Source: Roseovarius nanhaiticus
GTDB lineage: Bacteria > Pseudomonadota > Alphaproteobacteria > Rhodobacterales > Rhodobacteraceae
Length of the DNA stretch: 64,000 nucleotides
Assembly (NCBI RefSeq): GCF_900156535.1
Contig: NZ_FTNV01000002.1
Span: forward strand, 1 to 64,000
Reading direction: 5' to 3'
Shown piece after piece: positions 1 to 8,917 of the stretch. Both the position numbers and the translations under genes were made by a program. The first letter of the stretch is position 1, and each line of letters starts with the position of its first letter. The notes beneath the pieces are model-generated. The model worked only from the letters and a program-made list of their open reading frames with translations, was not told where the DNA came from and made no database searches.

Positions 1-1667
1 GCGAGACGCTTTGACGCGATATCTGGCAACCCACTCAGCGGGTAGTTTCCGTCTTCCATATCAGCGTCCCATTGTTCCAATGGAGTGCGGCCACCGAGGC
101 CACGGTGCGGCGAGTTGTGGTAGATATCCACGACCCAACGCACCAGAATGAATGCGACATCCTCGGCGTTCAGGCAGGCCCTGTCTTGCGATTTGTAGTC
201 ACCGCGCTCGATCGAATTTGAGAAGGTGCGCCCCGACAGTCGCGGCATCAAATCGGTGCTGAAAGTGCCGAAAATCCGCTCACCTGTGCCGCGCATGCCC
301 GGAACCCCCGCATGGGTCCGCAAAGTCTGAATGCGCAGATCAAGGCAACAATTGGTGAACGCCTCCGCTTTGAACGCCGGCCCATTGTCCGTGACCAGCA
401 CTTCAGGTTTCACGGCCATCGACCATGATGTTGGAGCGCCCGAGGCAGCGGCCAACTGGCCCTTATCACTCACGATCATGCGCAGACATTCCTGTGCCGC
501 ACTGGTGCAAGGGTTCCGCGTCAGTTTCATACCGAGGATGATTTTGGTCCGACAATCAATCGCCAGAACAAGCCACCAGCGCGCTTTGTCTCCATCAAGT
601 CCGATTTGATCCAGAAGCTCGGCGCCGAAGAACTCTTTAAGATTGGCAGAATGGATGATCGACTGCAGGTCAATGCACCATTCATCCATTTCAACGCGTT
701 CACCGGGGCGCGAAACCTCCAAGCCTGTGCCGACCGGACGCAGCTTCTTGATCGCATACTCCCGGCCGTGGCGGGCGATCATGACGCGCAAAGGATCCAG
801 TTTCTTGATGGCGGTGCGGACAGCGTCGCGTCCGGGGACACGAAGAGCCAGTTCACCTTTTTTAAGGCCTTTATTTGCATTATGGAATGCCCGCTGGACA
901 TCAACAACGGTTGCTTTCAGCGTTTTCCGCTCCAGCGTCAGGTAGCTTGCACGGATCGTCGACATCAGAAGCGATTGCTCTGCCGGGCGAAACCCACTGC
1001 TCCGGTTTCCACACTTGGACAGCGTGTCAGCGAGGGCAGACAGGCCATGTTTTTGATACCGGTTGTAGAGTTTGCGGAGATAATCCGCTGAGTAGAGCAC
1101 AACGCCGTTCTTGCTGCCGCCGCCGCGACCTTTGCGCACCGATTTCGCAACCGACTTCGGCAACTGTTGATGTTCCAAAGCATGATTCAACAGGTCGCGC
1201 TCGGTGACCTCTTGCCTCAAGTAGGCGGTCGCCCGGGTTTCAATCTCCTTCTCCGATGCCTCGATATCTGCCGCATTTGGAAGGATGAGACCTTCTGAAA
1301 CCATGTCTTCAATTGCCATGATCTGGACATAGCGATTGTAAAACCTCTTCTTCTGAGAAGAGTTCAGATCTGACACCTGAAACAAAGCGCCTTTCGCCAA
1401 GGGCGCGGGCTTCAAGTCATCCGGCAGATAATACCCCACCTCATGCTTGATTGCCCCGGCCGCGCTGAGACGCGAGAGCATCCCCATGCTGAATTGCTCG
1501 GTCAACCCCTGCCCGTCCGCAGGTTGCAGAAAGATCGTGTCACCCGACTTGCCGGCCCAGTCGAAACGTTTGCCCTCGATTGTCAGGCGGTCGGCCTGCT
1601 CGATCCGAAAGCCAGATTTGACAGAGGTGGATTTTGCGAAGGTATCGCCTTTAACAATAGCGTTCAT
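1..1667 (-). CDS. Mu/TnsB-type DDE transposase (Tn7-like), partial at window edge
   Basis: This is the strand-transfer transposase of a Tn7-like or Tn5053-like element. The frame stays open from ATG at 1667 to the left window edge (at least 555 residues), so the C-terminus is missing. A winged-helix or HTH-like N-terminal part leads into an rve integrase core. The DDE triad is visible as D328 (in MDEWCID), D427 (in VTDNGPAF) and E463 (in GTGERIF), with exactly 35 residues between the second Asp and the Glu as in retroviral-type integrases. Further on, the motif NSPHRGLGGRTPLEQW is typical of Mu/TniA/TnsB C-terminal parts. Its start overlaps the stop of the tnsA-like gene by four bases, so the two are translationally coupled. 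TnsC/TniB and TniQ homologues are expected to the left but are outside the window. Confidence 0.88.
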   Translation of the reverse strand, partial: MNAIVKGDTFAKSTSVKSGFRIEQADRLTIEGKRFDWAGKSGDTIFLQPADGQGLTEQFSMGMLSRLSAAGAIKHEVGYYLPDDLKPAPLAKGALFQVSDLNSSQKKRFYNRYVQIMAIEDMVSEGLILPNAADIEASEKEIETRATAYLRQEVTERDLLNHALEHQQLPKSVAKSVRKGRGGGSKNGVVLYSADYLRKLYNRYQKHGLSALADTLSKCGNRSSGFRPAEQSLLMSTIRASYLTLERKTLKATVVDVQRAFHNANKGLKKGELALRVPGRDAVRTAIKKLDPLRVMIARHGREYAIKKLRPVGTGLEVSRPGERVEMDEWCIDLQSIIHSANLKEFFGAELLDQIGLDGDKARWWLVLAIDCRTKIILGMKLTRNPCTSAAQECLRMIVSDKGQLAAASGAPTSWSMAVKPEVLVTDNGPAFKAEAFTNCCLDLRIQTLRTHAGVPGMRGTGERIFGTFSTDLMPRLSGRTFSNSIERGDYKSQDRACLNAEDVAFILVRWVVDIYHNSPHRGLGGRTPLEQWDADMEDGNYPLSGLPDIASKRL

Positions 1668-2335
1668 GACTGATGGCCTTTCCATTGGATGAGAGTATTG
1701 GGGGTCGTGCGCTCGTGGTGAACGGGCTGAAGTTCGCGCTTCGAGATCAACCGCAGGATCGCGCGATATCCGCGCTCCTTCAGGCCGACCTCATCTGTGA
1801 GGTTTTTGATGCTGATAGCGCCGCGGAGGGGACTCGCGACCTTGCGTACAGCGGCTTCCGCGTCGGGATCGCTGTCATGCAAAGCCGTGTTCAGGTTAGC
1901 GTTGTGCAGAGTGATGGGATCGATATCTGCCTCGGTCAGCAGACGCACCGAAGAGGCGAATTTCTTCTCCTGAACCCACCAGGCCACGACTTCCATCTTT
2001 CCGAGAAAGTCTTGCGACTCCAATCCTGACGTGGGCTTGACGGTGCATGCGACCCTCTCGCCGCTCGTCTTGGTGACCATCATGTCAAAGACATGGCGCT
2101 TCTCATTCCGCCAGCCGAACTTGAACAGAACCTGCTCGACGATATCCGCGACATCAGGCTGCGCATACTGGATTGACTGGTGATCCATCTCCAGCTTGCT
2201 TTCGCCCTGCATGCGGATGCCGGGGCCCGCCCCACGGACGGCATGCGTGGTGCAGTGCCACTTGGAAACGTTTTGAATTTTGCGGTCTGCCCGCGATGGT
2301 GCAGGCAATACGATGCCCTCCGAAAAAATCGGCAT
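1664..2335 (-). CDS. TnsA-like heteromeric transposase endonuclease subunit
   Basis: This 223-residue protein matches the layout of TnsA, which cuts the 5' ends of Tn7-like elements while TnsB cuts the 3' ends. The N-terminal part has the conserved VRGxxPGxRMQGESKLE stretch with a candidate catalytic Glu49. It is followed by D84 (HVFD) and T98-V99-K100. In Tn7 TnsA the last positions are Gln-x-Lys, so Gln is replaced by Thr here while the Lys is kept. The C-terminal third (about 165-223) resembles the winged TnsC-contacting region. The start at 2335 is supported by AAGGA about 8 bases upstream. The stop overlaps the start of the DDE transposase gene (ATGA). The assignment rests on motif order and gene context, not on a database search. 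Confidence 0.75.
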   Translation of the reverse strand: MPIFSEGIVLPAPSRADRKIQNVSKWHCTTHAVRGAGPGIRMQGESKLEMDHQSIQYAQPDVADIVEQVLFKFGWRNEKRHVFDMMVTKTSGERVACTVKPTSGLESQDFLGKMEVVAWWVQEKKFASSVRLLTEADIDPITLHNANLNTALHDSDPDAEAAVRKVASPLRGAISIKNLTDEVGLKERGYRAILRLISKRELQPVHHERTTPNTLIQWKGHQS

Positions 2336-3606
2336 TTTTTGTCCTTTTCACATGACGATACCGCCCGACGGAGAGACCTCCGACGCTGCCCGCAGGCTGC
2401 GATATTGATTTTTGGTTTTGTGGGTAGAGCCGCTTGTCGTCAGGCGGCTCCGGGTGCAGATGTTACGTCCTGCGGGGTGTCTGCTGCGTTACCGCTGGGT
2501 TTCGACCATGTTCTTCTTCTCCTCGGTGGCCGGGTTCTTCCCATCGCCCGCCGGGATTCGACGCAGTCGATGATAAGGTTGGCCCAATGGCTATTTCTCG
2601 AAGTAAATTATGCGTCCTGCCGGGTAACCTCCGGCGCTCAGCCCTCGCTTGAGAACCAGAAACTACCCGTCAGACCCCATCGAACAACCGTTGATTTCGG
2701 CCAAAATTTATTTGCTGCGATCCTTTCCGTCCGCTGCGGAATGAACCCAGAGAAATTGAGGGGTAATTTAAGCATCTGGTAAATATAACCTTTTATGATA
2801 TCCGATCATTCACCCTTCCAAGTGCCTGAAGGTTTTATGTTGCAGGGCCGACCGTTCATTCGAATTTGGCACAAAACCCCGCTTGTACGCGCGCCATTTT
2901 TGCAACGGATCAGTACGATCGAAATCCGGGGTGTAGGTTCGAAACACTGCCACAGGCCAAACGAGTGATTCGCAACATTGCTTCACGGGGGGCTTGAACC
3001 GTGGAAAGGCTATGCCAAGGCTTTGGCACACCCTGCGTCGAAATCTACGGCACGATGTCTCTTGCCATCGACGCGAAGGTCGCAGTGCCCAGTGTGCAAT
3101 CACATGCGAGACCTTATCGCCTTGACCCTCCCTTTTTGAAGAACTAGCAGAGGGCCTGGCATACATACAAAAAATAAACTTTTCCGGTGCCGCTCTATCA
3201 CTTCCATATATCTGACAGGACGGACGCACAGCACATGTCGGCCTTCTTGGAATTCCATTTTGCTTACGGAAAGGAGGCAAGCAAGCCGGTCAGTCTCGAT
3301 TGAGTGACCCGGCGCAAAGACATTCGATGATCATCGCTGACCAACAGCGCGCTGTGGGGACTGATCACTCCCTCGATGCGATGATCTCCATGCCCAGGTG
3401 GCTGGAAGTCGAAATTCCAAGTGGAACCGAACCCGCTCAAATCCATCCCAGGAGACTGACCATGGCAGCCTCCGCCCCATCAACCGCCGACGAAGCGTCC
3501 CGATTTACACACAGTAGAGGCCTTCGACGAAAAAGAGAGCGAAGCAGACCCAGGAACTTCCGGAATCCCCTTACAACGCCGTCCACGATGCGAACGGCGC
3601 CTCGAG
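2336..3606. other. Long stretch without a convincing gene; presumed transposon end and remnants
   Basis: No frame here has convincing protein-like composition on either strand. The stretch is more AT-rich than the core genome. Because the TnsA-like gene is normally end-proximal, the right end of the transposon probably lies within its first few hundred bases. Two weak direct repeats, CGTCCTGCGGGGT near 2466 and CGTCCTGCCGGGT near 2613, and a pair of ACCTCCgacGCT/ACCTCCggcGCT sequences (2376 and 2627) could be TnsB-type binding sites, but no terminus could be fixed. A 7-bp inverted repeat (GAGCCGC/GCGGCTC, 2427-2450) has no T-run. The frames around 2810-3446 on the minus strand have no recognisable family. 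Confidence 0.4.
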
Positions 3607-4328
3607 TCAATGCCTTGGCGCAGGGGTAAGCATGCTATCGGTGTCGAGTGACAGCGCGGACTGCCATAGCGGAGTCTTGAAGCACATGTGTGCTGCCCGC
3701 CGCTTTTCGGCTGTCTCATGGATGGACAACAAGCCAGACCATTCGAGAGGCTTCAGCACGCAATGAGAGAATGCTGCCACCTCCCGCCAGCCGTCATTGT
3801 CCCAATCAGAGTCCTCGCCATAAAATGCTTTGAAAAGGGCGCGCTCGCTGGCGCCGTTTTCCACTTCAAGATTCATGACATTCAGCCACACGTCCCAGCC
3901 GCCGACCGGGCGATCCTGCAAGCGCCCATATGATGCGTGATCGACGTCCAGAATGTAAAATGGGATCAGGTGCCGAAATAACGCGCCGGGTGCCTGTGCC
4001 ATTTGCAGGCCCCGCTTCGTCAGCCGGAATTCCTCGCGGTAATGTCGCCCGAGCTTTAATTCGACAAGCAGGAAGTGAAGAAGCTCCAGCGGCGGGAAGT
4101 CATACTCGTTGAACACTTGTGATAGCGCATCAGGTCATCATAGCTTCTACCCGGCCACTCAAAATGCTCCGCAGCCCATCGTACAAAGTACCGCTTGAAT
4201 GCCTTGGTCTTCGTGATGCCGATGGGTCCGGTCTCAACCATATAGCCCAGCGTCAACCGTGCCGCGCGAAGCAGCGGGGAGTAGATGAAATCCGGATGGT
4301 CGTCGGGCAACTGGCGAAAACTGATCAT
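3607..4328 (-). pseudogene. Frameshifted conserved hypothetical protein
   Basis: Two minus-strand frames join into one protein. The first half (4328 to about 4120) runs from MISFRQLPDDHPDFIYSP to DDLMRYHK, and the second half (about 4116 to 3607) continues as VFNEYDFPPLELLHF to the stop. The change of frame falls at CACAAGTGTTC near 4117-4121, where adding one G would restore HKVFNEY. Composition is strongly protein-like on both sides (many W, Y, F and acidic residues), so a one-base loss or a sequencing error is more likely than two genes. I recall similar roughly 240-residue proteins of unknown function in alphaproteobacteria but cannot name the family. No strong ribosome binding site precedes the start. 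Confidence 0.6.
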
Positions 4329-5054
4329 ATGATTTTACTGCTCATGCTGTTCACCGGCGCCAAATCAGCCTCCCCTCCCCCCGCAAGGCCGCCACGTCGG
4401 CTGCGCAATGACCACTTTGCCAAACTAATCGATGTTGGCACCTGCTCCTTCTGTTCTATTCCGGCACTGCTACCGCCTTTCGACTGCGGGTATTGCCAAT
4501 ATTCCGCGGCGCATGCCGATGGGTCACACTAAGGAAACTCGTCTCACCTATGGATGCCACCGCACGTGACAGCCCGGGCCGCCACACGATCCCTCAGCCA
4601 ACAATAACCAACATGGCAGCAAGATTGAGTTTGTCCTCAAGGAATTTGCTGACGTTACGAACAGAATTTACCGCGTGGGGAGGGAAAGGTATATCAACAG
4701 ACATAGCCTCCCAGCGGCATGAAGGGCCTTGCTGTCAGCGCTGGTGATAGGGCGCACCTTCTGGATCCGGCGGATCGATACCGAGCTTATCTTGATATTT
4801 TCGTTAACCCTCTCTTCCAAGGCAATCTCCGATTTCAGAAGATGCGTCTAAGGTGAAGAGGACCATGTGAGGCGGATGCTAAACGAGTAGCCGCCAGACC
4901 ATCACTTGGGCATGAAGGGCGGGAGGACTAAGCCGCTCCGCGGCATTGGCGTTCTTGGCTGATGGTGTGAATTTCCCCCAATGATGCGCATTTTGCGATC
5001 TTCCTGACCTGCCTGACGATTGGGGCCTTCTCACTCGATAGACAGGAGGCTTCC
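4329..5054. other. Intergenic stretch before the IS91-like unit; no gene recognised
   Basis: Only short frames without recognisable motifs occur here. The part from about 4,890 to 5,054 lies just upstream of the integrase start and may hold the left terminus and promoter of the IS91-type unit, including the GACAGGAGG ribosome binding site before 5055. I could not find diagnostic terminal sequences or target duplications; IS91 elements make none. Confidence 0.4.
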
Positions 5055-5943
5055 ATGACAGAGGAAAAAGTAACACCGCTGCGTCAGCGGATGATCGAGG
5101 ATATGAACATTCGGGGTTTGGCCGAGAAGACCCAGAAAGCTCATATCCGCAACGTGAAGCATTTCGCGGCGTTTCTCGGGCGGCCACCTGACACGGCCAC
5201 GCCAGAGGAATTACGCTCGTATCAGCTCAAGATGACCGAGGACGGGGTGTCGGCCAGCACGTTCAATGTGCGTATTATCTCGCTTCGCTTCTTTTTCGGC
5301 ACCACCTGCGGACGCGAAGACATGAAGCGGTTCATGCAGTTTCACCGCAAGCCCCGCAAATTACCCATCGTCCTAAGCGTCGAGGAGGTGGCCGATCTGT
5401 TGGCCCGCCGTTCCCGGGCCCGGGCTCAAGTATCGCGCTGCTCTCGGCATCAGCTACGGTGCAGGGCTGCGCGCCTCGGAGGTATGCCATCTCAAGGTCA
5501 CCGACATCAACAGCGATCGGATGCTGATCCACGTCGATGACGGCAAGGGCGGACGAGATCGCAAGGCAATGCTGTCGCCCAACCTGCTTGCGTTGTTGCG
5601 CGAGTATTGGCGCGAGTCCCGCCCGGAGGGCTGGCTGTTTCCAGGCAAGCCCAAGATCAACCCGCTGTCGCCGCGGCAATTGAATCGGGCGTTCACCTCG
5701 GCAAAACAAATGGCGGGTATCAAGAAGGCCGCAACGCTGCACACGCTCCGCCACAGCTTTGCGACGCATCTTCTGGAGGCGAACACGGATGTCCGGGTCA
5801 TCCAGGTTTTGCTCGGGCATGCCAAGCTGACCACGACGGCGCGCTATGCCCATGTGGCCACCAAGACGATCCGTAGCACGGTCAGCCCCTATGAGCAGAT
5901 CAAATTGCTGCAAGACGAGACCCTTCGACGAGGGTTGGCATAA
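5055..5943 (+). pseudogene. Tyrosine recombinase/integrase of IS91-type unit, frameshifted
   Basis: This is a site-specific tyrosine recombinase of the kind often found directly upstream of IS91-family transposases in alphaproteobacteria. The N-terminal SAM-like core-binding domain (from MTEEKVTPLRQRMIEDM) reads in one frame to about 5400. The catalytic domain then continues in the next frame as PGPGLKYRAALGISYGAGLRASEV through HTLRHSFATHLLE and LLGHAKLTTTARYAHV to 5943. The Arg, His-x-x-Arg, Gly-His and Tyr catalytic positions are all readable. The frame changes inside GCCCGCCGTTCCCGGG (about 5399-5414), where removing one C restores the expected Ala-Ala-x-Pro-Gly-Pro-Gly run. A good Shine-Dalgarno (CAGGAGG) precedes ATG 5055. 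It is likely inactive unless the extra base is a sequencing error. Confidence 0.8.
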
Positions 5944-5955
5944 CGCTCGGGGGCC

Positions 5956-7155
5956 GTGGCTCGGCCCAAGCTGGAGATCGCTGACATCTTTCGCGCTCAT
6001 GGCCCTGCATGGCGGCGGGCCAATGCAGGGCATGTCAGCCTGTGTCAGCTCAAGGTAATGTCGGCGATCGAGGCCTGCCGGACCGAGGCGCTCGGCGGGC
6101 ATGTGGCGGGCTGCACCAAATGCGGCCACCACCACATCGCCTACAATTCCTTCAAGAACCGGCACTGCCCGAAGTGTCAGGGGCCGGCGGCACGCGACTG
6201 GATGGATGCGCGCGCCGAGGATCTGTTGCCGGTCGAGTATTTCCATGTCGTCTTCACGCTGCCAGCAGAGATTGCCCGGGTCGCCTATTGGAACAAGCGG
6301 GCGGTCTACGGCCTGCTGTTCAAATCTTCGGCGCAAACGGTGATGACCATCGCCGCCGATCCCAAGCGCATGGGCGCGCGGGTCGGCATGACCAGCGTGT
6401 TGCACACCTGGGGATCGGCGCTGACGCACCACCCGCATGTCCACATGATCGTTCCCGGTGGCGGCCTGTCGCCGGGCGGGAGCCGCTGGATCGCCTGCCG
6501 CCCTGGCTTCTTCCTGCATGTGCGGGTGCTGTCCCGCCTGTTCCGGCGCCTGTTTCTGGATGGGCTAATGGACCTGCACCGCGCGGGCAAACTCACCTTC
6601 TTCGGTAATCTCGAAGGGCTGGCTGAAGCAGATACATTCGCTTCTTGGCTCGCCCCGTTCCGCAAATCCGAATGGGTGGTCTACGCCAAACCGCCCTTCG
6701 GTGGCCCCGAGGCGGTGCTGGCCTACCTGAGCCGCTATACCCACCGGGTGGCGATCTCGAACGCCCGCCTGGTCAGCGCTGATGCCGATATCGTGGCCTT
6801 CCGCTGGAAGGATTACCGCATAAAGCGCGGGGATCGCCAGAGGGTGATGCGGCTGGCCACCCACGAGTTAATCCGCCGCTTTCTCATCCACGTCCTCCCG
6901 AACGGCTTCCACCGTATCCGGCACTACGGCCTGCTGGCCAGTTCGACCCGCAAGGCCAACCTTCCGAAGATCCGCGCCTTGCTCTGCCTACAACGCCCAG
7001 AAGACACCGTTGCGCCAAGTGCCGAGGCGGAGGCCGCCCCGCTCACCCTGCGCGAGCCATGCCCCTGCTATGGCGGCCCCATGCGCATCATCGAGATCCT
7101 CCGGCGCGGGCAGAAACCGATGTCGCGCGCACCACCCAGGGAACGGTCCGCATGA
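5956..7155 (+). CDS. IS91-family HUH transposase
   Basis: This is a 399-residue rolling-circle (Y2/HUH) transposase of the IS91 family. The N-terminal zinc-binding part has Cys pairs at C53/C56 and C71/C74 (CTKCGHHH, CPKCQGPAA). The metal-binding histidines are H159, H161 and H163 in HHPHVHMIVPGGG. The two-tyrosine region is YLSRYTHRVAISN (Y257 and Y261). It appears full length. Translation most likely starts at GTG 5956, 12 bases after the integrase stop, so the two genes form one unit. Similar integrase-plus-transposase pairs are spread through Rhodobacteraceae plasmids and chromosomes. Codon use and high GC resemble the host, which suggests exchange within related bacteria. Confidence 0.93.
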   Translation: MARPKLEIADIFRAHGPAWRRANAGHVSLCQLKVMSAIEACRTEALGGHVAGCTKCGHHHIAYNSFKNRHCPKCQGPAARDWMDARAEDLLPVEYFHVVFTLPAEIARVAYWNKRAVYGLLFKSSAQTVMTIAADPKRMGARVGMTSVLHTWGSALTHHPHVHMIVPGGGLSPGGSRWIACRPGFFLHVRVLSRLFRRLFLDGLMDLHRAGKLTFFGNLEGLAEADTFASWLAPFRKSEWVVYAKPPFGGPEAVLAYLSRYTHRVAISNARLVSADADIVAFRWKDYRIKRGDRQRVMRLATHELIRRFLIHVLPNGFHRIRHYGLLASSTRKANLPKIRALLCLQRPEDTVAPSAEAEAAPLTLREPCPCYGGPMRIIEILRRGQKPMSRAPPRERSA

Positions 7156-7939
7156 TAAATCTCCTGTCATCGATCCTCTTTTACAGAATGGCACCGGCTG
7201 CTCCCTGCAAACCCTGCCAGGCTGGATTGTGCCTGCCGTCACCGGCCAGGCCGCTTGGGTGCATTCGCCCCCAATCCCTCCGTGCTGTTGGAGCAATCAG
7301 AGGGCGGATCGGTCGCCAGCCACGCTATCAGCCGCAACCAGATCCAATGGTTGCCCCAAGCGTCCGCGCACTTTCCCCATAGGCTGATCCCAGACCCCCG
7401 CGGCTTCCTCCTTCCGAGGTTTGTCAACGCGGGCCGCCACTGCAGGATGGCCACCGGTGCGCCGCGGCCCGCATCGAAAAACCTTCAGGACAGCAGACCT
7501 TCGCTGCGCTCTGGACCAACGGCAGCTGTGCGCAGGGAGCGGACATTGGGTCAATCAGCATTTTGCGGATTGCCTTTTCCCGCTAGCAGGCGAACCTATT
7601 TTAAAGAGATGGACTTCAATACTTTTTGAAATTTAGGCCGCAGGGTCTGCTTCGTCCGCGTCACGGTCCTTGATTTGTGGAGGCAAAACCCACGAAGACC
7701 TAAGGAGGTTCGCGGCAGGTTTTTACAATTACAGGGCTGATCTTCCGCGAGCCACATGAGACCGACAATATGACGTTTATTGAGTCAATCAGCTATGCTG
7801 TTGCCAAGTCGTCACTCCGCAGGGATAAATGCAGACACCATTGGGAGCGTGACCCGGCTTTGTGCCTTGAGGGACTCGCAGCCGAACAAGTTCCATGCTG
7901 ATAGCGCCTTCTCCGCCCTGGTCTTGAAATGAGTTCTCC
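7156..7939. other. Noncoding tail of the IS91-like unit and region upstream of fdsR
   Basis: No frame shows protein-like composition. The first 400 bases remain GC-rich and probably include the right end (oriIS) of the IS91-type unit. From about 7,620 onward the base composition changes to a more AT-rich stretch that should contain the promoter of the LysR-type regulator starting at 7940. No terminator hairpin with a T-run was seen behind the transposase gene. Confidence 0.45.
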
Positions 7940-8830
7940 ATGATCGACAAACTTGAAATGTTCATTGCTCTCTCCAAGGAGAAGCACTTCGGAAAGGCCG
8001 CCGAAGAACTTGGGATCACACAGCCGACCCTGTCGACGGGCATCAAGAATCTGGAGGACCAACTGGGCGTTAAACTTGTCTTTCGTGGCTCGAAATTCGG
8101 GGGGCTGACACCCGAGGGCCACAGCGCGCTCGAGTGGGCGCGGCGGATCGTCGGCGATGCGCGGCAGCTGCGCGAGGAGATGCGATTCACAAGGAATGGG
8201 TTGTCCGGCCAGTTGCGCGTCGCGGTCATTCCGACCGCTCTTACCTGGGCCGCGCAGCTCTCGGCGCGGTTCAGCGAGAAGAACCCCAATGTGCGCCTCA
8301 CGCTTTTGTCCCGCACATCCATCGAAATCCTGTCGATGATCGAGAATCTGGATGTCGATGCGGGCATCACCTATCTGGACAATGAGCCAACGGGCAGGCT
8401 GAGCACCGAACCGCTCTATCGCGAGCGCTACATGCTAGTCTGCAACAAGGCTTCGCAGTTCTACAGCCGCGACGCCGTCGGCTGGAAGGAGTTGGAGGGT
8501 GAGAGGTTGGCGCTATTGACACCTGAAAACCAGAACCGGCGGATCATCAACGGACATTTTCGCGACGCCGGTGCGACACCGGATGCCTGGATCGAATCCG
8601 ATTCCGCCGTCGTGCTTGTCGCCAATGTCGAGCGGGGCGACTGGCTGACTATCCTGCCGGCCGATATCGCGCGTTTTCTCAGTCAGGGCAAGGCGTTGCG
8701 GCTGGTGCCGTTGTCGGGCAATCTGCGCCACCCGACCGTGGGTCTGGTCGCCCCCTACCGCGAGCCGCACACCCCGACACTTCAGGCGCTTCTCAGGCAC
8801 GCGGCACAACTTGCCGAAACGAGTGATTGA
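7940..8830 (+). CDS. fdsR: LysR-type regulator of formate dehydrogenase operon
   Basis: This is a 296-residue LysR-type regulator. The N-terminal winged helix-turn-helix covers roughly residues 1-60 (FGKAAEELGITQPTLSTGIKNLEDQLG). The effector-binding fold follows (GLSGQLRVAVIPTAL onward, about 90-290) and has normal length. It sits 87 bp upstream of fdsG on the same strand, and FdsR homologues control fds operons in other proteobacteria, so formate or a related signal is the probable inducer. That role is inference from position. A dyad in the gap to fdsG is a plausible operator. The tandem orientation is worth noting because many LysR genes are divergent from their targets. Confidence 0.85.
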   Translation: MIDKLEMFIALSKEKHFGKAAEELGITQPTLSTGIKNLEDQLGVKLVFRGSKFGGLTPEGHSALEWARRIVGDARQLREEMRFTRNGLSGQLRVAVIPTALTWAAQLSARFSEKNPNVRLTLLSRTSIEILSMIENLDVDAGITYLDNEPTGRLSTEPLYRERYMLVCNKASQFYSRDAVGWKELEGERLALLTPENQNRRIINGHFRDAGATPDAWIESDSAVVLVANVERGDWLTILPADIARFLSQGKALRLVPLSGNLRHPTVGLVAPYREPHTPTLQALLRHAAQLAETSD

Positions 8831-8838
8831 TTTTTTCA

Positions 8839-8859
8839 ATCGGTAGACGGGAAACCGAT
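8839..8859. promoter_or_regulatory. Candidate FdsR (LysR-type) operator before fdsG
   Basis: An inverted repeat ATCGGT-N9-ACCGAT lies in the fdsR-fdsG gap, with a flanking CAATC/GATTG pair that extends the symmetry. It contains a T-N11-A core (T8840, A8852) as expected for LysR-type sites. A weak promoter, TTGATT (8861-8866) with 18 bases to TACCCT (8885-8890), follows directly. This assignment is by pattern only. Confidence 0.45.
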
Positions 8860-8917
8860 ATTGATTGGCTGACAAAGCTGCGCTTACCCTTGAGGCAACA
8901 TAGCCAAAAGGTCAGCC

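Larger units (their letters stand above)
5055..7155 (+). mobile_element. IS91-like insertion unit (minimum extent; ends not defined)
   Basis: The unit contains the integrase (frameshifted) and the HUH transposase in the same orientation. IS91-type elements have no inverted repeats and make no target duplication, and their ends (terIS, oriIS) are short and family-specific. I could not identify them here, so the limits given are those of the genes. The real element probably extends left towards about 4,900 and right past 7,155. Confidence 0.75.

Noticed and set aside
2810-3446. Minus-strand frames of 156 and 60 codons
   Set aside because: Composition is not protein-like for most of their length, no family was recognised, and no ribosome binding site supports the starts.
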